NCBI GenBank assembly: GCA_934630705.1
Contig: CAKTWP010000002.1
Span: 62,001 to 126,000 of the forward strand
Direction of reading: 5' to 3'
Length of the DNA stretch: 64,000 bases
Origin: an uncultured Clostridia bacterium
GTDB lineage: Bacteria > Bacillota > Clostridia > Christensenellales > Aristaeellaceae
In this document: positions 16,857-25,318 of the stretch, one piece after another
Layout: each line of letters begins with the position of its first letter
Position numbering within the stretch: position 1 is the first letter of the stretch
Notes under the pieces: generated by a model
Told to the model about the DNA's origin: nothing
The model's input: the letters and a program-made list of their open reading frames with translations, nothing else
Database searches by the model: none
Position numbers and translations under genes: made by a program

Positions 16857-17744
16857 TTACTCGCCCATTCGGGCTTCCGTTTCCGCCCGCAGGGGAATGG
16901 AAGCGCCGGCACCCGCCCGGCCCACGGCAATGGCAGAGGCGGTGGCGGCCAGACGAAGCGCCCGGGCTACGGGCTGCCCTTCCAGCACTGCGCAGAAGAA
17001 ATAGCCGGTAAAGGTGTCGCCCGCCGCCGTGGAATCCACCACCGTGGCTTTGATCGCAGGCTGGAACAGACGCTGGCTTGCATCGGCATAATACGCGCCC
17101 TTATCTCCCAGCGTCAGCACCACCCGGCAGCTGGGATACCGCTGCCTCAGCACGTCCAGAATTTTTTCCGGCGCAGATTCGCCGGTCAGATCGTGCCCTT
17201 CGATCTCATTGAGAATCAGCCAGTCCACCTGCCCAAGGGGCCAGGAAAGCAGCGCGGGGGTGGCGGGGGAGGGGTTCAGAATCACCTGCATGCCCTTCGC
17301 CTTGGCCCGCTCAATCACCGCTTCGCCCAGGTTCATTTCGTTTTGCAGCAGCACATAATCCCCCGGTCCAAAGCCGCTCAGCGTCCTATCGATGCGCTCA
17401 AGGGTGTTTTGCCGGTTTGCCCCGCCGTAGAGGATGATGGAATTGTTCCCCAGAGCGTCTACCTGGATGATGGCATGACCGGTGGGCTCGTCGATCACCT
17501 GAAGCCATCGCACGTCCACGCCGCATTCCGTCAGCGCGTCCCGCAGAAACAGCCCGTCCCGGCCAATGGCCCCGGCCATATACACCTGCTGCCCCGCCTT
17601 GGCAAAGGCCAGCGCCTGATTAAAGCCCTTGCCGCCGCCGTTGCGCTGATAATGGCTGGAGCCTATGGTTTCCCCCGGCCGCACCAGATGGGGCAGCTGA
17701 TAGCAATGATCGATGTTCAGTGAGCCAAAGTCCAGCAGCTTCAC
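16857..17744 (-). CDS. rbsK: Ribokinase (PfkB family)
   Basis: A 295-residue sugar kinase starting from GTG at 17744. AGGAGG sits 7 nt upstream, and the GTGA overlap with the iunH stop supports this start over the longer open frame. PfkB signature 1 is GGGKGFNQALAFAKAG (about 34-49), and signature 2, DSTAAGDTFTGYF, carries the catalytic Asp. LNIDHCYQLPHLVRPGET matches ribokinases. With IunH it forms a two-step route: nucleoside to ribose to ribose 5-phosphate. Confidence 0.88.
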   Translation of the reverse strand: MKLLDFGSLNIDHCYQLPHLVRPGETIGSSHYQRNGGGKGFNQALAFAKAGQQVYMAGAIGRDGLFLRDALTECGVDVRWLQVIDEPTGHAIIQVDALGNNSIILYGGANRQNTLERIDRTLSGFGPGDYVLLQNEMNLGEAVIERAKAKGMQVILNPSPATPALLSWPLGQVDWLILNEIEGHDLTGESAPEKILDVLRQRYPSCRVVLTLGDKGAYYADASQRLFQPAIKATVVDSTAAGDTFTGYFFCAVLEGQPVARALRLAATASAIAVGRAGAGASIPLRAETEARMGE

Positions 17745-18670
17745 GGCGCTTCCTCCTGCGTTCCGGCGATGTGGGCGAACAGATCCGCAAACAGCGCATC
17801 CCGGTTGATATGATATACGTACCGGCACAGGGGAGCCTGAGGATTCAGCGCCCAGCGGTGATCGTATTCCGGCACGGGGGTGGGGATCAGCCGGTCGGCC
17901 ATGAGACGGCCCTTTTCGTTCATCAGCCAGCCGATGGTGGTCACATCCCAGATCACCCGGCTCCACACCTTGCCCTTGGCGTATTCATGGGCGGCCTCCA
18001 CCGTGTGCGCCACCAGATAATCGCACAGGGGATTCTTGCCTTTGAGCCAATGCTCCAGCTCGGGGCCGGAGGCGGTAAAGGCGCTGACCACGCCCATGCA
18101 GGGCAGCATCACCAGCGGCGCGCCGCTGGAAAACACCACCCGAGCCGCCGCCACATCCTGCCGGATATTGAATTCCTGATTGTCATGCCAGTGCAGCGCG
18201 TTTCCGCCCAGCCAGATCACCACGATCCGATCCGCGATTTCAGGCTGCATCAGCAGCGCGGAGGCCACATTGGTGATCGCGCCGATGGCCGCCACGTACA
18301 GCGGCTTTTCCGGCGAATAGCCCATGGCCCGGCGGCACAGGTCCGCTGCCGCAGGAGAGTCCACCGGCGTTTTTTCATCGGGCAGATATCCCCGGGAGCC
18401 CCGATACACCGGCCGCTCCATCCGGGATAAATGCAGCAGGTTCAGGATTTCCTGATAGCTGCGCTCCATGCCGTCCGCCGGGCCGGTGGAACGCTCATTA
18501 TAAAAGGGAGCGGCATACAGCGCCAGCAGATTGATTTTCTCCGGCGCATGCAGCGCATAGGAAATGGCAAACTGATCGTCGATTTCGTTGTATGCGTCTG
18601 TATCCAGCACCAGATCAACCTGCCCCGCAGGCTGCTCCAGCATCCGCAGCCGCTGTTCCTGAGTGAGCAT
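17741..18670 (-). CDS. Inosine-uridine-preferring nucleoside hydrolase
   Basis: A 309-residue enzyme that cleaves ribonucleosides to base and ribose. The Ca-binding N-terminal motif is a variant, DTDAYNEIDDQFAISYAL, of the usual DTDPGxDD. VYRGSRGYLP, LYVAAIGAITNVASAL and IVVIWLGGNALHW match family positions. AGGAAAGGATGAAGGGCT precedes the ATG. Its stop overlaps the rbsK GTG by 4 nt. The Ala-Tyr-Asn substitution in the metal loop could alter specificity. Confidence 0.87.
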   Translation of the reverse strand: MLTQEQRLRMLEQPAGQVDLVLDTDAYNEIDDQFAISYALHAPEKINLLALYAAPFYNERSTGPADGMERSYQEILNLLHLSRMERPVYRGSRGYLPDEKTPVDSPAAADLCRRAMGYSPEKPLYVAAIGAITNVASALLMQPEIADRIVVIWLGGNALHWHDNQEFNIRQDVAAARVVFSSGAPLVMLPCMGVVSAFTASGPELEHWLKGKNPLCDYLVAHTVEAAHEYAKGKVWSRVIWDVTTIGWLMNEKGRLMADRLIPTPVPEYDHRWALNPQAPLCRYVYHINRDALFADLFAHIAGTQEEAP

Positions 18671-18718
18671 AGCCCTTCATCCTTTCCTGATGAACGATTA
18701 TCAATGGGATTTAGCTGC

Positions 18719-18747
18719 ATTATACAGGATTTTTCCGGCTTCGTCAA
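18719..18747 (-). promoter_or_regulatory. Promoter of iunH-rbsK
   Basis: The minus strand has TTGACG (18747-18742), 17-bp spacer and TATAAT (18724-18719). Confidence 0.65.
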
Positions 18748-18794
18748 ACCAGGAAACTGCGAACCTGGCTGCGTACTTTCTGCGCTGTGAATGT

Positions 18795-19601
18795 CTATCT
18801 TTTTCCTCTGGGCGAGGTGCCGTAGTGGGCGCGGTAAAGCTGGGCCAGGTGCGTGGCGGAGGAAAGCCCTACGGACAGGGCCACCTGCTCCACGGACAGA
18901 TCCGTTCCCTGCAGCAGAACGCGGGCCTGGCTCAGCCGCATCTCCTGCAGCACCGCCTTGGGCGACATCCCACATTCTGCCGCAAACACCCGGAACAGCT
19001 GCGACCGGCTCAGGCCCACAAAGTCCGCGATTTCCTGCACCGATACATTCCGGGCATAGGCGCCCTGCATATACCATAGCGCCTTCTCATAATGCCGGTT
19101 TACTCCTGGCGTCTGCCGCGGATCCTGCTCCGGTGCGGCCAGCGCCAGAAAACGGCATAGCCCGCCCAGCGCCGCCAGCCGTCCCAGCCGCAGGCTGGCC
19201 GCATCCTGCCGCAGCTGCGAAAGCACCGTCCAGGCAGCATCCACAGGCGCGGAAAATACCCGCCGCTCCCGGCCCATTCCCGCCAGGCTGGTCAGCGCCT
19301 GTGCGCCTTCCCCGCAATAGCCCACCCAGGCGTAATGCCAGGGATCGGCCGCATCCGCCTGATATACCGTGATTTCTCCGGGGCAGATCAGAAAGCCCTG
19401 CCCTGGCCCCACATCCCAGCGCCGGCCGTCCGCCATCAGGTGCCCTTTTCCGGATGCAACATAATGAAGAAGATAATACCCCCGCACCGCCGGGCCAAAG
19501 GAATAGGCCGGTTCACAGGCTTCCTCCCCAAAATCGGAAATACGGACGCCGTTTATTGCATCTTCCGCAGCATATGCTGATCGCATGCTCCGCCCTCCCA
19601 T
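18795..19601 (-). CDS. AraC family transcriptional regulator
   Basis: A 268-residue regulator. The N-terminal cupin-like sensor (about 25-110) has GKGHLMADGRRWDVGPGQGF. The C-terminal double helix-turn-helix (about 170-265) has VSVQEIADFVGLSRSQLFRVF and LSVEQVALSVGLSSATHLAQL. The start is either 19601 or the ATG at 19586. It is divergent from the GH4 glycosidase and lies upstream of iunH-rbsK, so it could control either. The closing motif YRAHYGTSPR is typical. Confidence 0.9.
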   Translation of the reverse strand: MGGRSMRSAYAAEDAINGVRISDFGEEACEPAYSFGPAVRGYYLLHYVASGKGHLMADGRRWDVGPGQGFLICPGEITVYQADAADPWHYAWVGYCGEGAQALTSLAGMGRERRVFSAPVDAAWTVLSQLRQDAASLRLGRLAALGGLCRFLALAAPEQDPRQTPGVNRHYEKALWYMQGAYARNVSVQEIADFVGLSRSQLFRVFAAECGMSPKAVLQEMRLSQARVLLQGTDLSVEQVALSVGLSSATHLAQLYRAHYGTSPRGKR

Positions 19602-19657
19602 GCAACATTTCTATGATATTATGCAACAAATTGGGGCTGTTTGCAAGGGGAAAAGCC

Positions 19658-19666
19658 TGTTATAAT
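19658..19666 (+). promoter_or_regulatory. Extended -10 promoter of the GH4 gene
   Basis: TGT directly before TATAAT (19661-19666) forms a TGnTATAAT extended -10. No -35 box at 17 bp is visible, which suits activation by the divergent AraC regulator. Confidence 0.45.
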
Positions 19667-19705
19667 AAGCATGAAATCCCATTCGTTTGATAAGGAGGAA
19701 TCCCA

Positions 19706-21019
19706 ATGCCGAAGATTACCTTTATGGGCGCCGGCTCCACCGTGTTCGCCAAGAACGTGCTGGGCGACAGCATGGTTACCCCCGCGCTGGAGGAAAGCAC
19801 CATTGCGCTCTACGACATCGACCCCAAGCGTCTGGAAGAAAGCTATCTGATGCTGACCGCCATCAGCAATAACCTGGGCAACAAGGCCAAAATCGAAAAG
19901 TACTGCGGCGTGGAAAACCGCAAGGACGCGCTGCGGGGCGCCAACTACGTGGTTAACGCCATTCAGGTGGGCCTGTATGAGCCCTGCACCGTGACGGACT
20001 TTGAAATTCCCAAGAAATACGGCCTGCGCCAGACCATTGCCGACACCCTGGGCATCGGCGGCATTTTCCGCGCCCTGCGCACCATTCCGGTGATGTTTGA
20101 TTTTGCCCGGGATATGGAGGAAGTGTGCCCCGACGCCTGGTTCCTGAACTACACCAACCCCATGGCCATGCTTTCCGGCGCCATGCAGCGGTATACCGGG
20201 GTCAAGACCGTGGGCCTGTGCCACAGCGTGCAGGTGTGCGCCAGCGGCCTGATGGAGCGCGTGGGCATGGGTGACCAGTATGACGAGCAGGTGCAATGGA
20301 AGATCGCGGGCATCAACCATCAGGCCTGGCTGCTGGAAATCTCCAAGAACGGCCAGGATCTGTATCCCGAAATCAAGCGCCGCGCCGTGCAGATTACGGA
20401 AAAGCATAACGACATGGTGCGGCTGGAGATCATGAAGCGGTTTGGCTATTACGTTACCGAGTCCAGCGAGCATAACGCGGAATACATGCCCTTCTTCATC
20501 AAGGACAAGTATCCCGAGCTGATCGACCGGTTCAATATTCCGCTGGATGAATATCCCCGCCGCTGCGTCCGGCAGATTGCAGAATGGGAAAAGCGCCGGG
20601 ACGAGCTGACCAAGGATCCGCATCTGACCCACACCCGCAGCCGGGAATACGCCAGCTACATCATGGAGGCCATGGAAACCAATGTGCCCTACAAGATTGG
20701 CGGCAACGTGCTCAACACCGGCCTGATCACCAATCTGCCCCGGAATGCCTGCGTGGAAGTGCCCTGCCTGGTGGACGCCAGCGGCGTGACCCCCTGCTTC
20801 ATTGGCGATCTGCCTGAACAGTGCGCCGCCATGAACCGCACCAATATCAACGTGCAGCTGCTGACCATCCAGGCCGCCGTCACCCGCAAGAAGGATTATA
20901 TCTATCAGGCGGCCATGATGGATCCTCATTGCCAGAGCGAGCTGAGCATTGACGATATCGTGGCCATGTGCGATGATCTGATCGCGGCGCACAAGGGCTG
21001 GCTCCCGGAATACAAGTAA
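19706..21019 (+). CDS. GH4 family alpha-galactosidase/alpha-glucosidase
   Basis: A 437-residue NAD- and Mn-dependent glycosidase. The Rossmann motif FMGAGSTVF is at 6-14; the metal-binding C172-H173-S174 motif and H205 in AGINHQAW follow. In GH4, CHS marks alpha-glucosidase or alpha-galactosidase subgroups, whereas 6-phospho-glycosidases carry CN (established knowledge). The sequence is closest in style to MelA/LplD-type enzymes; the exact substrate is not determined. AAGGAGGAATCCCA precedes the ATG. It is divergent from an AraC regulator. Confidence 0.88.
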   Translation: MPKITFMGAGSTVFAKNVLGDSMVTPALEESTIALYDIDPKRLEESYLMLTAISNNLGNKAKIEKYCGVENRKDALRGANYVVNAIQVGLYEPCTVTDFEIPKKYGLRQTIADTLGIGGIFRALRTIPVMFDFARDMEEVCPDAWFLNYTNPMAMLSGAMQRYTGVKTVGLCHSVQVCASGLMERVGMGDQYDEQVQWKIAGINHQAWLLEISKNGQDLYPEIKRRAVQITEKHNDMVRLEIMKRFGYYVTESSEHNAEYMPFFIKDKYPELIDRFNIPLDEYPRRCVRQIAEWEKRRDELTKDPHLTHTRSREYASYIMEAMETNVPYKIGGNVLNTGLITNLPRNACVEVPCLVDASGVTPCFIGDLPEQCAAMNRTNINVQLLTIQAAVTRKKDYIYQAAMMDPHCQSELSIDDIVAMCDDLIAAHKGWLPEYK

Positions 21020-21059
21020 TCGGGCGAAAACGCTTCACGAATAAGCATAGAAAACGATT

Positions 21060-21300
21060 TAGGCGAGAGGGCTTTTCTTTCCGGAGAAAGAAAAGCCCTC
21101 TCGCGCTCTCTCCAAGAAAGCCGATAGGGATAACGACTGGCTCGTACCTTATCAAAAATGCGCCCCAGATGGAAGGAGAAACGAAAATGTTGCCTTCTTC
21201 CATTTGGGGTGCATTGCAGACAGAATGTACTTTCTGCGTTTCTTATGGCAGGACTATAAAGGGGGGCCTTTCTTTCAGGAGAAAGAAAGACCCCCTTGTC
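21060..21300. repeat. Dispersed palindromic element, copy D (complete)
   Basis: Left arm GCGAGAGGGCTTTTCTTTCC paired with AAAGAAAAGCCCTCTCGC, then GCTCTCTCCAAGAAAGCCG and ATAGGGATAA. The centre is AATGCGCCCCAGATGG / CCATTTGGGGTGCATT. The right arm hairpin is GGGGGCCTTTCTTTC / GAAAGAAAGACCCCC. It lies between the convergent GH4 and tpiA genes. Confidence 0.85.
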
Positions 21301-21317
21301 AAGCTATACGCTTCGTA

Positions 21318-22070
21318 TTATTGATCGTAATTAACCACCAGCGAGAAATCCGGCGCTTTCAGGGATGCGCCGCCGATCAGGCCGCCGTCGATTTCGGGCT
21401 GCGCCATCAGGCCCTTCACGTTCTTGGGGTTCATGCTGCCGCCGTACTGGATGCGCACCGCATCGGCCACTTCCTGGCCATACTTCCGGGCGATGCCCGC
21501 GCGGATCACGCCGATGGTTTCGTTGGCCTGTTCATCGGTGGCGGTCAGACCGGTGCCGATAGCCCAGACGGGCTCATAGGCGATCACCACGTTCTTGATT
21601 TCATCCGCGGTCAGGCCATTGAGGGCGATGAGCGTCTGGTATTCCACCAGCGCGTTGGTGTAGCCCGCTTCGCGCTCTTCCTTGCGTTCGCCCACGCAGA
21701 TGATGGGGGTCAGCCCGGCATGCACGGCGGCCAGGGTGCGCAGGTTCACGGTGGCGTCGGTTTCGCCAAAATACTGGCGGCGTTCGCTATGGCCGATGAT
21801 CACGTATTCCACGCCCAGCTCCTTGAGCATGGCGGCGGAGATTTCGCCGGTGTACGCGCCGGATTCCTTGAAATGCACGTTCTGCGCGCCCACATGAATA
21901 TTGGTGCCCGCGGTTTCCTTCAGCACGGGGCACAGATCCACGAACGGCACGCAAACCACCACGGTCGCCTTCGCGTCCGCCACCAGGGGCTTGAGCTCGC
22001 TCACCAGCGCTTTGGCTTCGGCGGGCGTTTTATTCATTTTCCAGTTGCCGGCAATAATGGGAGTACGCAT
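21318..22070 (-). CDS. tpiA: Triosephosphate isomerase
   Basis: A 250-residue glycolytic enzyme interconverting dihydroxyacetone phosphate and glyceraldehyde 3-phosphate. Catalytic residues are visible: K11 in GNWKMN, H94 in IIGHSERR and E166 in VIAYEPVWAIGTG. Length and all signatures are standard. GAAGGAGGCTTATATT precedes the ATG. It follows pgk on the same strand, consistent with a cggR-pgk-tpiA transcript. Confidence 0.98.
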   Translation of the reverse strand: MRTPIIAGNWKMNKTPAEAKALVSELKPLVADAKATVVVCVPFVDLCPVLKETAGTNIHVGAQNVHFKESGAYTGEISAAMLKELGVEYVIIGHSERRQYFGETDATVNLRTLAAVHAGLTPIICVGERKEEREAGYTNALVEYQTLIALNGLTADEIKNVVIAYEPVWAIGTGLTATDEQANETIGVIRAGIARKYGQEVADAVRIQYGGSMNPKNVKGLMAQPEIDGGLIGGASLKAPDFSLVVNYDQ

Positions 22071-22219
22071 AATATAAGCCTCCTTCGTAAAGCAGGAATG
22101 GATAAATTGACGGAAGGATGCCGGCTTGAAAAACGAAGGGGATAAAACCCCTTCGTTTCAGGCCGCTGCAGAAAGAAAGCTTGGCGTTCCTTCTGCAGAA
22201 TCGGGCAGCGCCCGATGAA

Positions 22220-23410
22220 TTATTTGTCGTCCAGCGCAGCCACGCCAGGCAGCTCGATGCCTTCCAGGAATTCCAGAGACGCGCCGCCGCCGGTGCTCAC
22301 ATGGGTCACCTTATCGGCAAAGCCCAGCTTCTGGATGGCCGCAGCGCTGTCGCCGCCGCCGATGATGGTGATGCCGGGGTTTTCCGCCACGGCCTGGGCC
22401 ACGGCGCGGGTGCCTTCGGCAAACACGGGGAATTCAGACACGCCCATGGGCCCGTTCCAGATGATGGTGTGGGCGCGCTTGACTTCGTTGACGAACATTT
22501 CCCGGGTCACGGGGCCGATATCCATGCCCTCGAAGCCATCGGGGATCTCCTGAGAATGGACGGTGATATGCAGGCAGTCGTTGCTGAAGGAGTTGCCGGC
22601 TTCGTTATCCACAGGCAGCACGATGCGCTTGCCCTTGTAAGCGGCCCGGGCCAGCAGCTCCTTGGCCAACTCCAGCTTATCCTCTTCGCACAGGCTGTTG
22701 CCGATGTGGCCGCCCATGGCCTTCTGGAAGGTGTAGGCCATGCCGCCGCCGATGATCAGCACGTCCACCTTCTCCAGCAGGTTGTTGATCACGCCGATCT
22801 TATCGGACACCTTCGCGCCGCCCAGAATGGCCAGGAAGGGCCGCTCGGGGTTTTCCAGCGCGCCGCCCATAATGCGCAGCTCTTTTTCGATCAGATAGCC
22901 GCACACGGAGGGCAGATAGTGGGTGACGCCTTCGGTGGAGGCGTGGGCGCGATGGGCGGTGCCGAACGCGTCGTTCACATAAAGATCGCCATAGGAGGCC
23001 AGCTTCTTGGCAAATTCGGGATCGTTCTTTTCTTCTTCCTTATGGAAGCGCAGGTTTTCCAGCAGGCAAACCTCGCCGTCCTTGAGGGAGGCCACGGTGG
23101 CGTCGGCATCAGGGCCGATCACGTCCTTGGCCATCTTCACTTCCTGGCCCAGCAGCTGGGACAGGCGCTCGGCCACGGGAGCCAGGGAATACTTCATGTT
23201 AAACTCGCCCTTGGGACGGCCCATATGGCTGCACAGCACAACCTTCGCGCCGTGCTTGAGCAGGTAATTGATGGTGGGCAGGGCGCCCATGATGCGGTTC
23301 TCATCGGTGATCTTCTTGTTGTCATCCATGGGCACGTTAAAGTCCACGCGGACCAGCACCCGCTTGCCGGAGACGTTCACATCTTCGATGGTCTTTTTGT
23401 TCAGGTTCAT
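22220..23410 (-). CDS. pgk: Phosphoglycerate kinase
   Basis: A 396-residue glycolytic kinase. The N-terminal domain has VLVRVDFNVPMDDN and LCSHMGRPKG; the nucleotide-binding domain has LGGAKVSDKIGVINNLL and IIGGGDSAAAIQKLG. The ATG at 23410 is supported by AAGGAG and by the conserved MNLNKKTIEDV start; the open frame extends 11 codons further without support. No gapA separates it from cggR, unlike the usual Firmicute order. Confidence 0.98.
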   Translation of the reverse strand: MNLNKKTIEDVNVSGKRVLVRVDFNVPMDDNKKITDENRIMGALPTINYLLKHGAKVVLCSHMGRPKGEFNMKYSLAPVAERLSQLLGQEVKMAKDVIGPDADATVASLKDGEVCLLENLRFHKEEEKNDPEFAKKLASYGDLYVNDAFGTAHRAHASTEGVTHYLPSVCGYLIEKELRIMGGALENPERPFLAILGGAKVSDKIGVINNLLEKVDVLIIGGGMAYTFQKAMGGHIGNSLCEEDKLELAKELLARAAYKGKRIVLPVDNEAGNSFSNDCLHITVHSQEIPDGFEGMDIGPVTREMFVNEVKRAHTIIWNGPMGVSEFPVFAEGTRAVAQAVAENPGITIIGGGDSAAAIQKLGFADKVTHVSTGGGASLEFLEGIELPGVAALDDK

Positions 23411-23628
23411 GATCAGGCACTCCTTTTTTCCTTCAATTTTCATATTCAGAGGTTCGGGGTGTTGTATGCCAAGGCCAGATGCGGCCTGGGTATCGATCGC
23501 CGGATGCGGCTTTTGGCCGCTGGTGGGGCCGTCAAAGGCGACCCTGCGGATGAATACGAAGGGAACTGCGGCCCTTCATGCGTCCCCGGCGGGAAGCGCA
23601 AACGGCTAAAACACGCTGCCGGGGAATA

Positions 23629-24663
23629 TTAGCGGGCGGCCTCCCCCAGCAGGGAAAGAATCTTCCGGGCCGCGCCCTCATCGGTGATCAGAGAGTCATG
23701 GGGCGCATGGCGCGCCGCAGCAATAATGGCCTGAGCCTTGCGTTCGCCCGCCGCCACCATCACCATCCGGCTGGCCTCATGGCAAACGCCCAGCCCGGCG
23801 CTGACGGTGTTCGCCTGGAGCACGGTGTGCCCCTGGCAATCGAAGAAATCGCCGAACGCTTCCCCGACTGCATTCTTGCGCCGCAGCAGCTCCTGGGTTT
23901 CCGGCGGCAGCCTGCGCCGCAGGGCCATCACATCCGCCCGGCCCACGCCGTGCACTACCAGATCTGTATGCCGCAGGCAATCCAGGGTTTCCTGCACATC
24001 GGGCAGCTTCACCATTTCCTGCAGCGTGGCCGCGTCCAGGGTGTCCGGCAGATGCATCACCCGGTATCGCCCGCCTACGCGCCTGGCGATTTCCGCCGCC
24101 ACCACGCTGGCCTGGGTTTCCACGTTGGAGCCCATGCCGCCGCGGGCCGGCACCACCATCACATCCACCGGCGCTGCGGATTGCATACCGTGGGCCACTT
24201 CGCTCATGGTACTGCCCCCGGTGACGGCCAGGGTCATGCCGTTTTGCATCAGTTTATGCACCCGATGCGCCGCTGCCCGGCCAACCTCCCGCAGCACCTG
24301 GCCGTCGCTGTCCGCATTGCCGGCCACCACAGCCACATGGGGAACCGAAAGCAGCCGGCTCAGGGCCTGCTCCAGCTTCGTCAGGCCGAAAATGGCCCGG
24401 CTCAGCTCCCGGGCACCGGGAAGCACATCCCCTGCCTGGGGCGTGAGCTGCATGCCCGCCGCATCCATGGCGATGAGCCCCTGCTCCTTGAGTGCCGCCG
24501 CCGCCGCCCGAACCTCCCGCTCGGGCAGGCTCAGCCGCGCCGCCAGCGCCCGCCGGCCCACAGGCTGCATGCTTTCAATGCTGGCGAGCACCTGGGCCCG
24601 CCGGCCGATATCCGCCATCAGATCAGGCGCAATGCGGCCCAGCACTTTCAGCTCATCCTGCAA
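23629..24663 (-). CDS. cggR: Central glycolytic genes regulator (SorC/DeoR-like)
   Basis: A 344-residue repressor. The N-terminal winged helix (about 20-70) includes VGRRALAARLSLPEREVRAAAAAL. The SorC-type sugar-binding domain (about 90-340) has LAVTGGSTMSEVAHGM, VMVVPARGGMGSNVETQ and NTVSAGLGVCHEA. In Bacillus, CggR binds fructose 1,6-bisphosphate and controls gapA-pgk-tpiA (established knowledge). Position directly upstream of pgk-tpiA supports the name. A promoter and a palindromic site lie just upstream. Confidence 0.9.
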   Translation of the reverse strand: MQDELKVLGRIAPDLMADIGRRAQVLASIESMQPVGRRALAARLSLPEREVRAAAAALKEQGLIAMDAAGMQLTPQAGDVLPGARELSRAIFGLTKLEQALSRLLSVPHVAVVAGNADSDGQVLREVGRAAAHRVHKLMQNGMTLAVTGGSTMSEVAHGMQSAAPVDVMVVPARGGMGSNVETQASVVAAEIARRVGGRYRVMHLPDTLDAATLQEMVKLPDVQETLDCLRHTDLVVHGVGRADVMALRRRLPPETQELLRRKNAVGEAFGDFFDCQGHTVLQANTVSAGLGVCHEASRMVMVAAGERKAQAIIAAARHAPHDSLITDEGAARKILSLLGEAAR

Positions 24664-24691
24664 TCCCGGATCCCCCTCTTCTTTCTTGGAC

Positions 24692-24702
24692 GGACATTGT
24701 CC
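24692..24702. promoter_or_regulatory. Candidate CggR operator
   Basis: An 11-bp perfect palindrome, GGACATTGTCC, lies about 20-30 bp downstream of the predicted cggR transcription start. Bacillus CggR operators contain GGGAC and TGTC half-sites (established knowledge), which fits autoregulation by roadblock. Confidence 0.55.
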
Positions 24703-24729
24703 CTCTGGGCAAATTATGCCCCGCTTATT

Positions 24730-24758
24730 AGTATACCATATCAGGGAACGAATGGCAA
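24730..24758 (-). promoter_or_regulatory. Promoter of cggR-pgk-tpiA
   Basis: The minus strand has TTGCCA (24758-24753), 17-bp spacer and TATACT (24735-24730). Confidence 0.65.
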
Positions 24759-24899
24759 GGCGGGGGAGAAAAAATATATGCGGGATGAGACGGGAAAAGC
24801 ATAAGAGCGTTTTTATGGGAGCCCTGGTCTTGGTGGTAAAAATAGTGCCTTATTTCCCGGCCGAAAACCAATTGGAATATGCGTCGCGGCGTTTTCTAT

Positions 24900-25315
24900 A
24901 TCGGCAATGCGCCCCAGATGATGAAGGCGAATTTCCATTCTTTATAATTGGGACACATGCTGATCGGCTGCAAAAGGATTTCTATCCCAAACAGCTTTCT
25001 TTGGAGAGCATAAGAGGGCCTTTCTTCTTCTGAAAGAAGGGCCCTCTCGCTCAGATATATCTGGGAATACTGATCTGCTTGGGACGCATTGGGAATAAAA
25101 ACAAGTTTAAGCCCTTATCCCAGCCGGTTTTCGGGAGGGCGCGGGAGGGCGCTTTTGACGCAAAAGCATTCGCCCCCAAATTGGGAAGAAAACGATCATT
25201 CATCGGTTTTTTCAATCTGGGGCGTATTGAGGATAAGAATAATTCAAGCTTTTATCCCAGCCGGTTTTCGGGAGGGCGCGGGAGGGTGCTTTTGACGCAA
25301 AAGCATCCTCCCGCA
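24900..25315. repeat. Compound copies of the dispersed element, copy E
   Basis: At least three partial elements follow one another. A centre (AATGCGCCCCAGAT) is followed by a right arm with hairpin GAGGGCCTTTCTTC / GAAAGAAGGGCCCTC. Two direct 55-bp repeats of the other arm type, 25115-25169 and 25252-25306, differ at one position by eye; both contain CAGCCGGTTTTCGGG and GCTTTTGACGCAAAAGC. Between the two lies CCAAATTGGG...CAATCTGGGGCGTATT, another centre. The rest of 24760-24900 shows no gene. Confidence 0.85.
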
Positions 25316-25318
25316 TTA

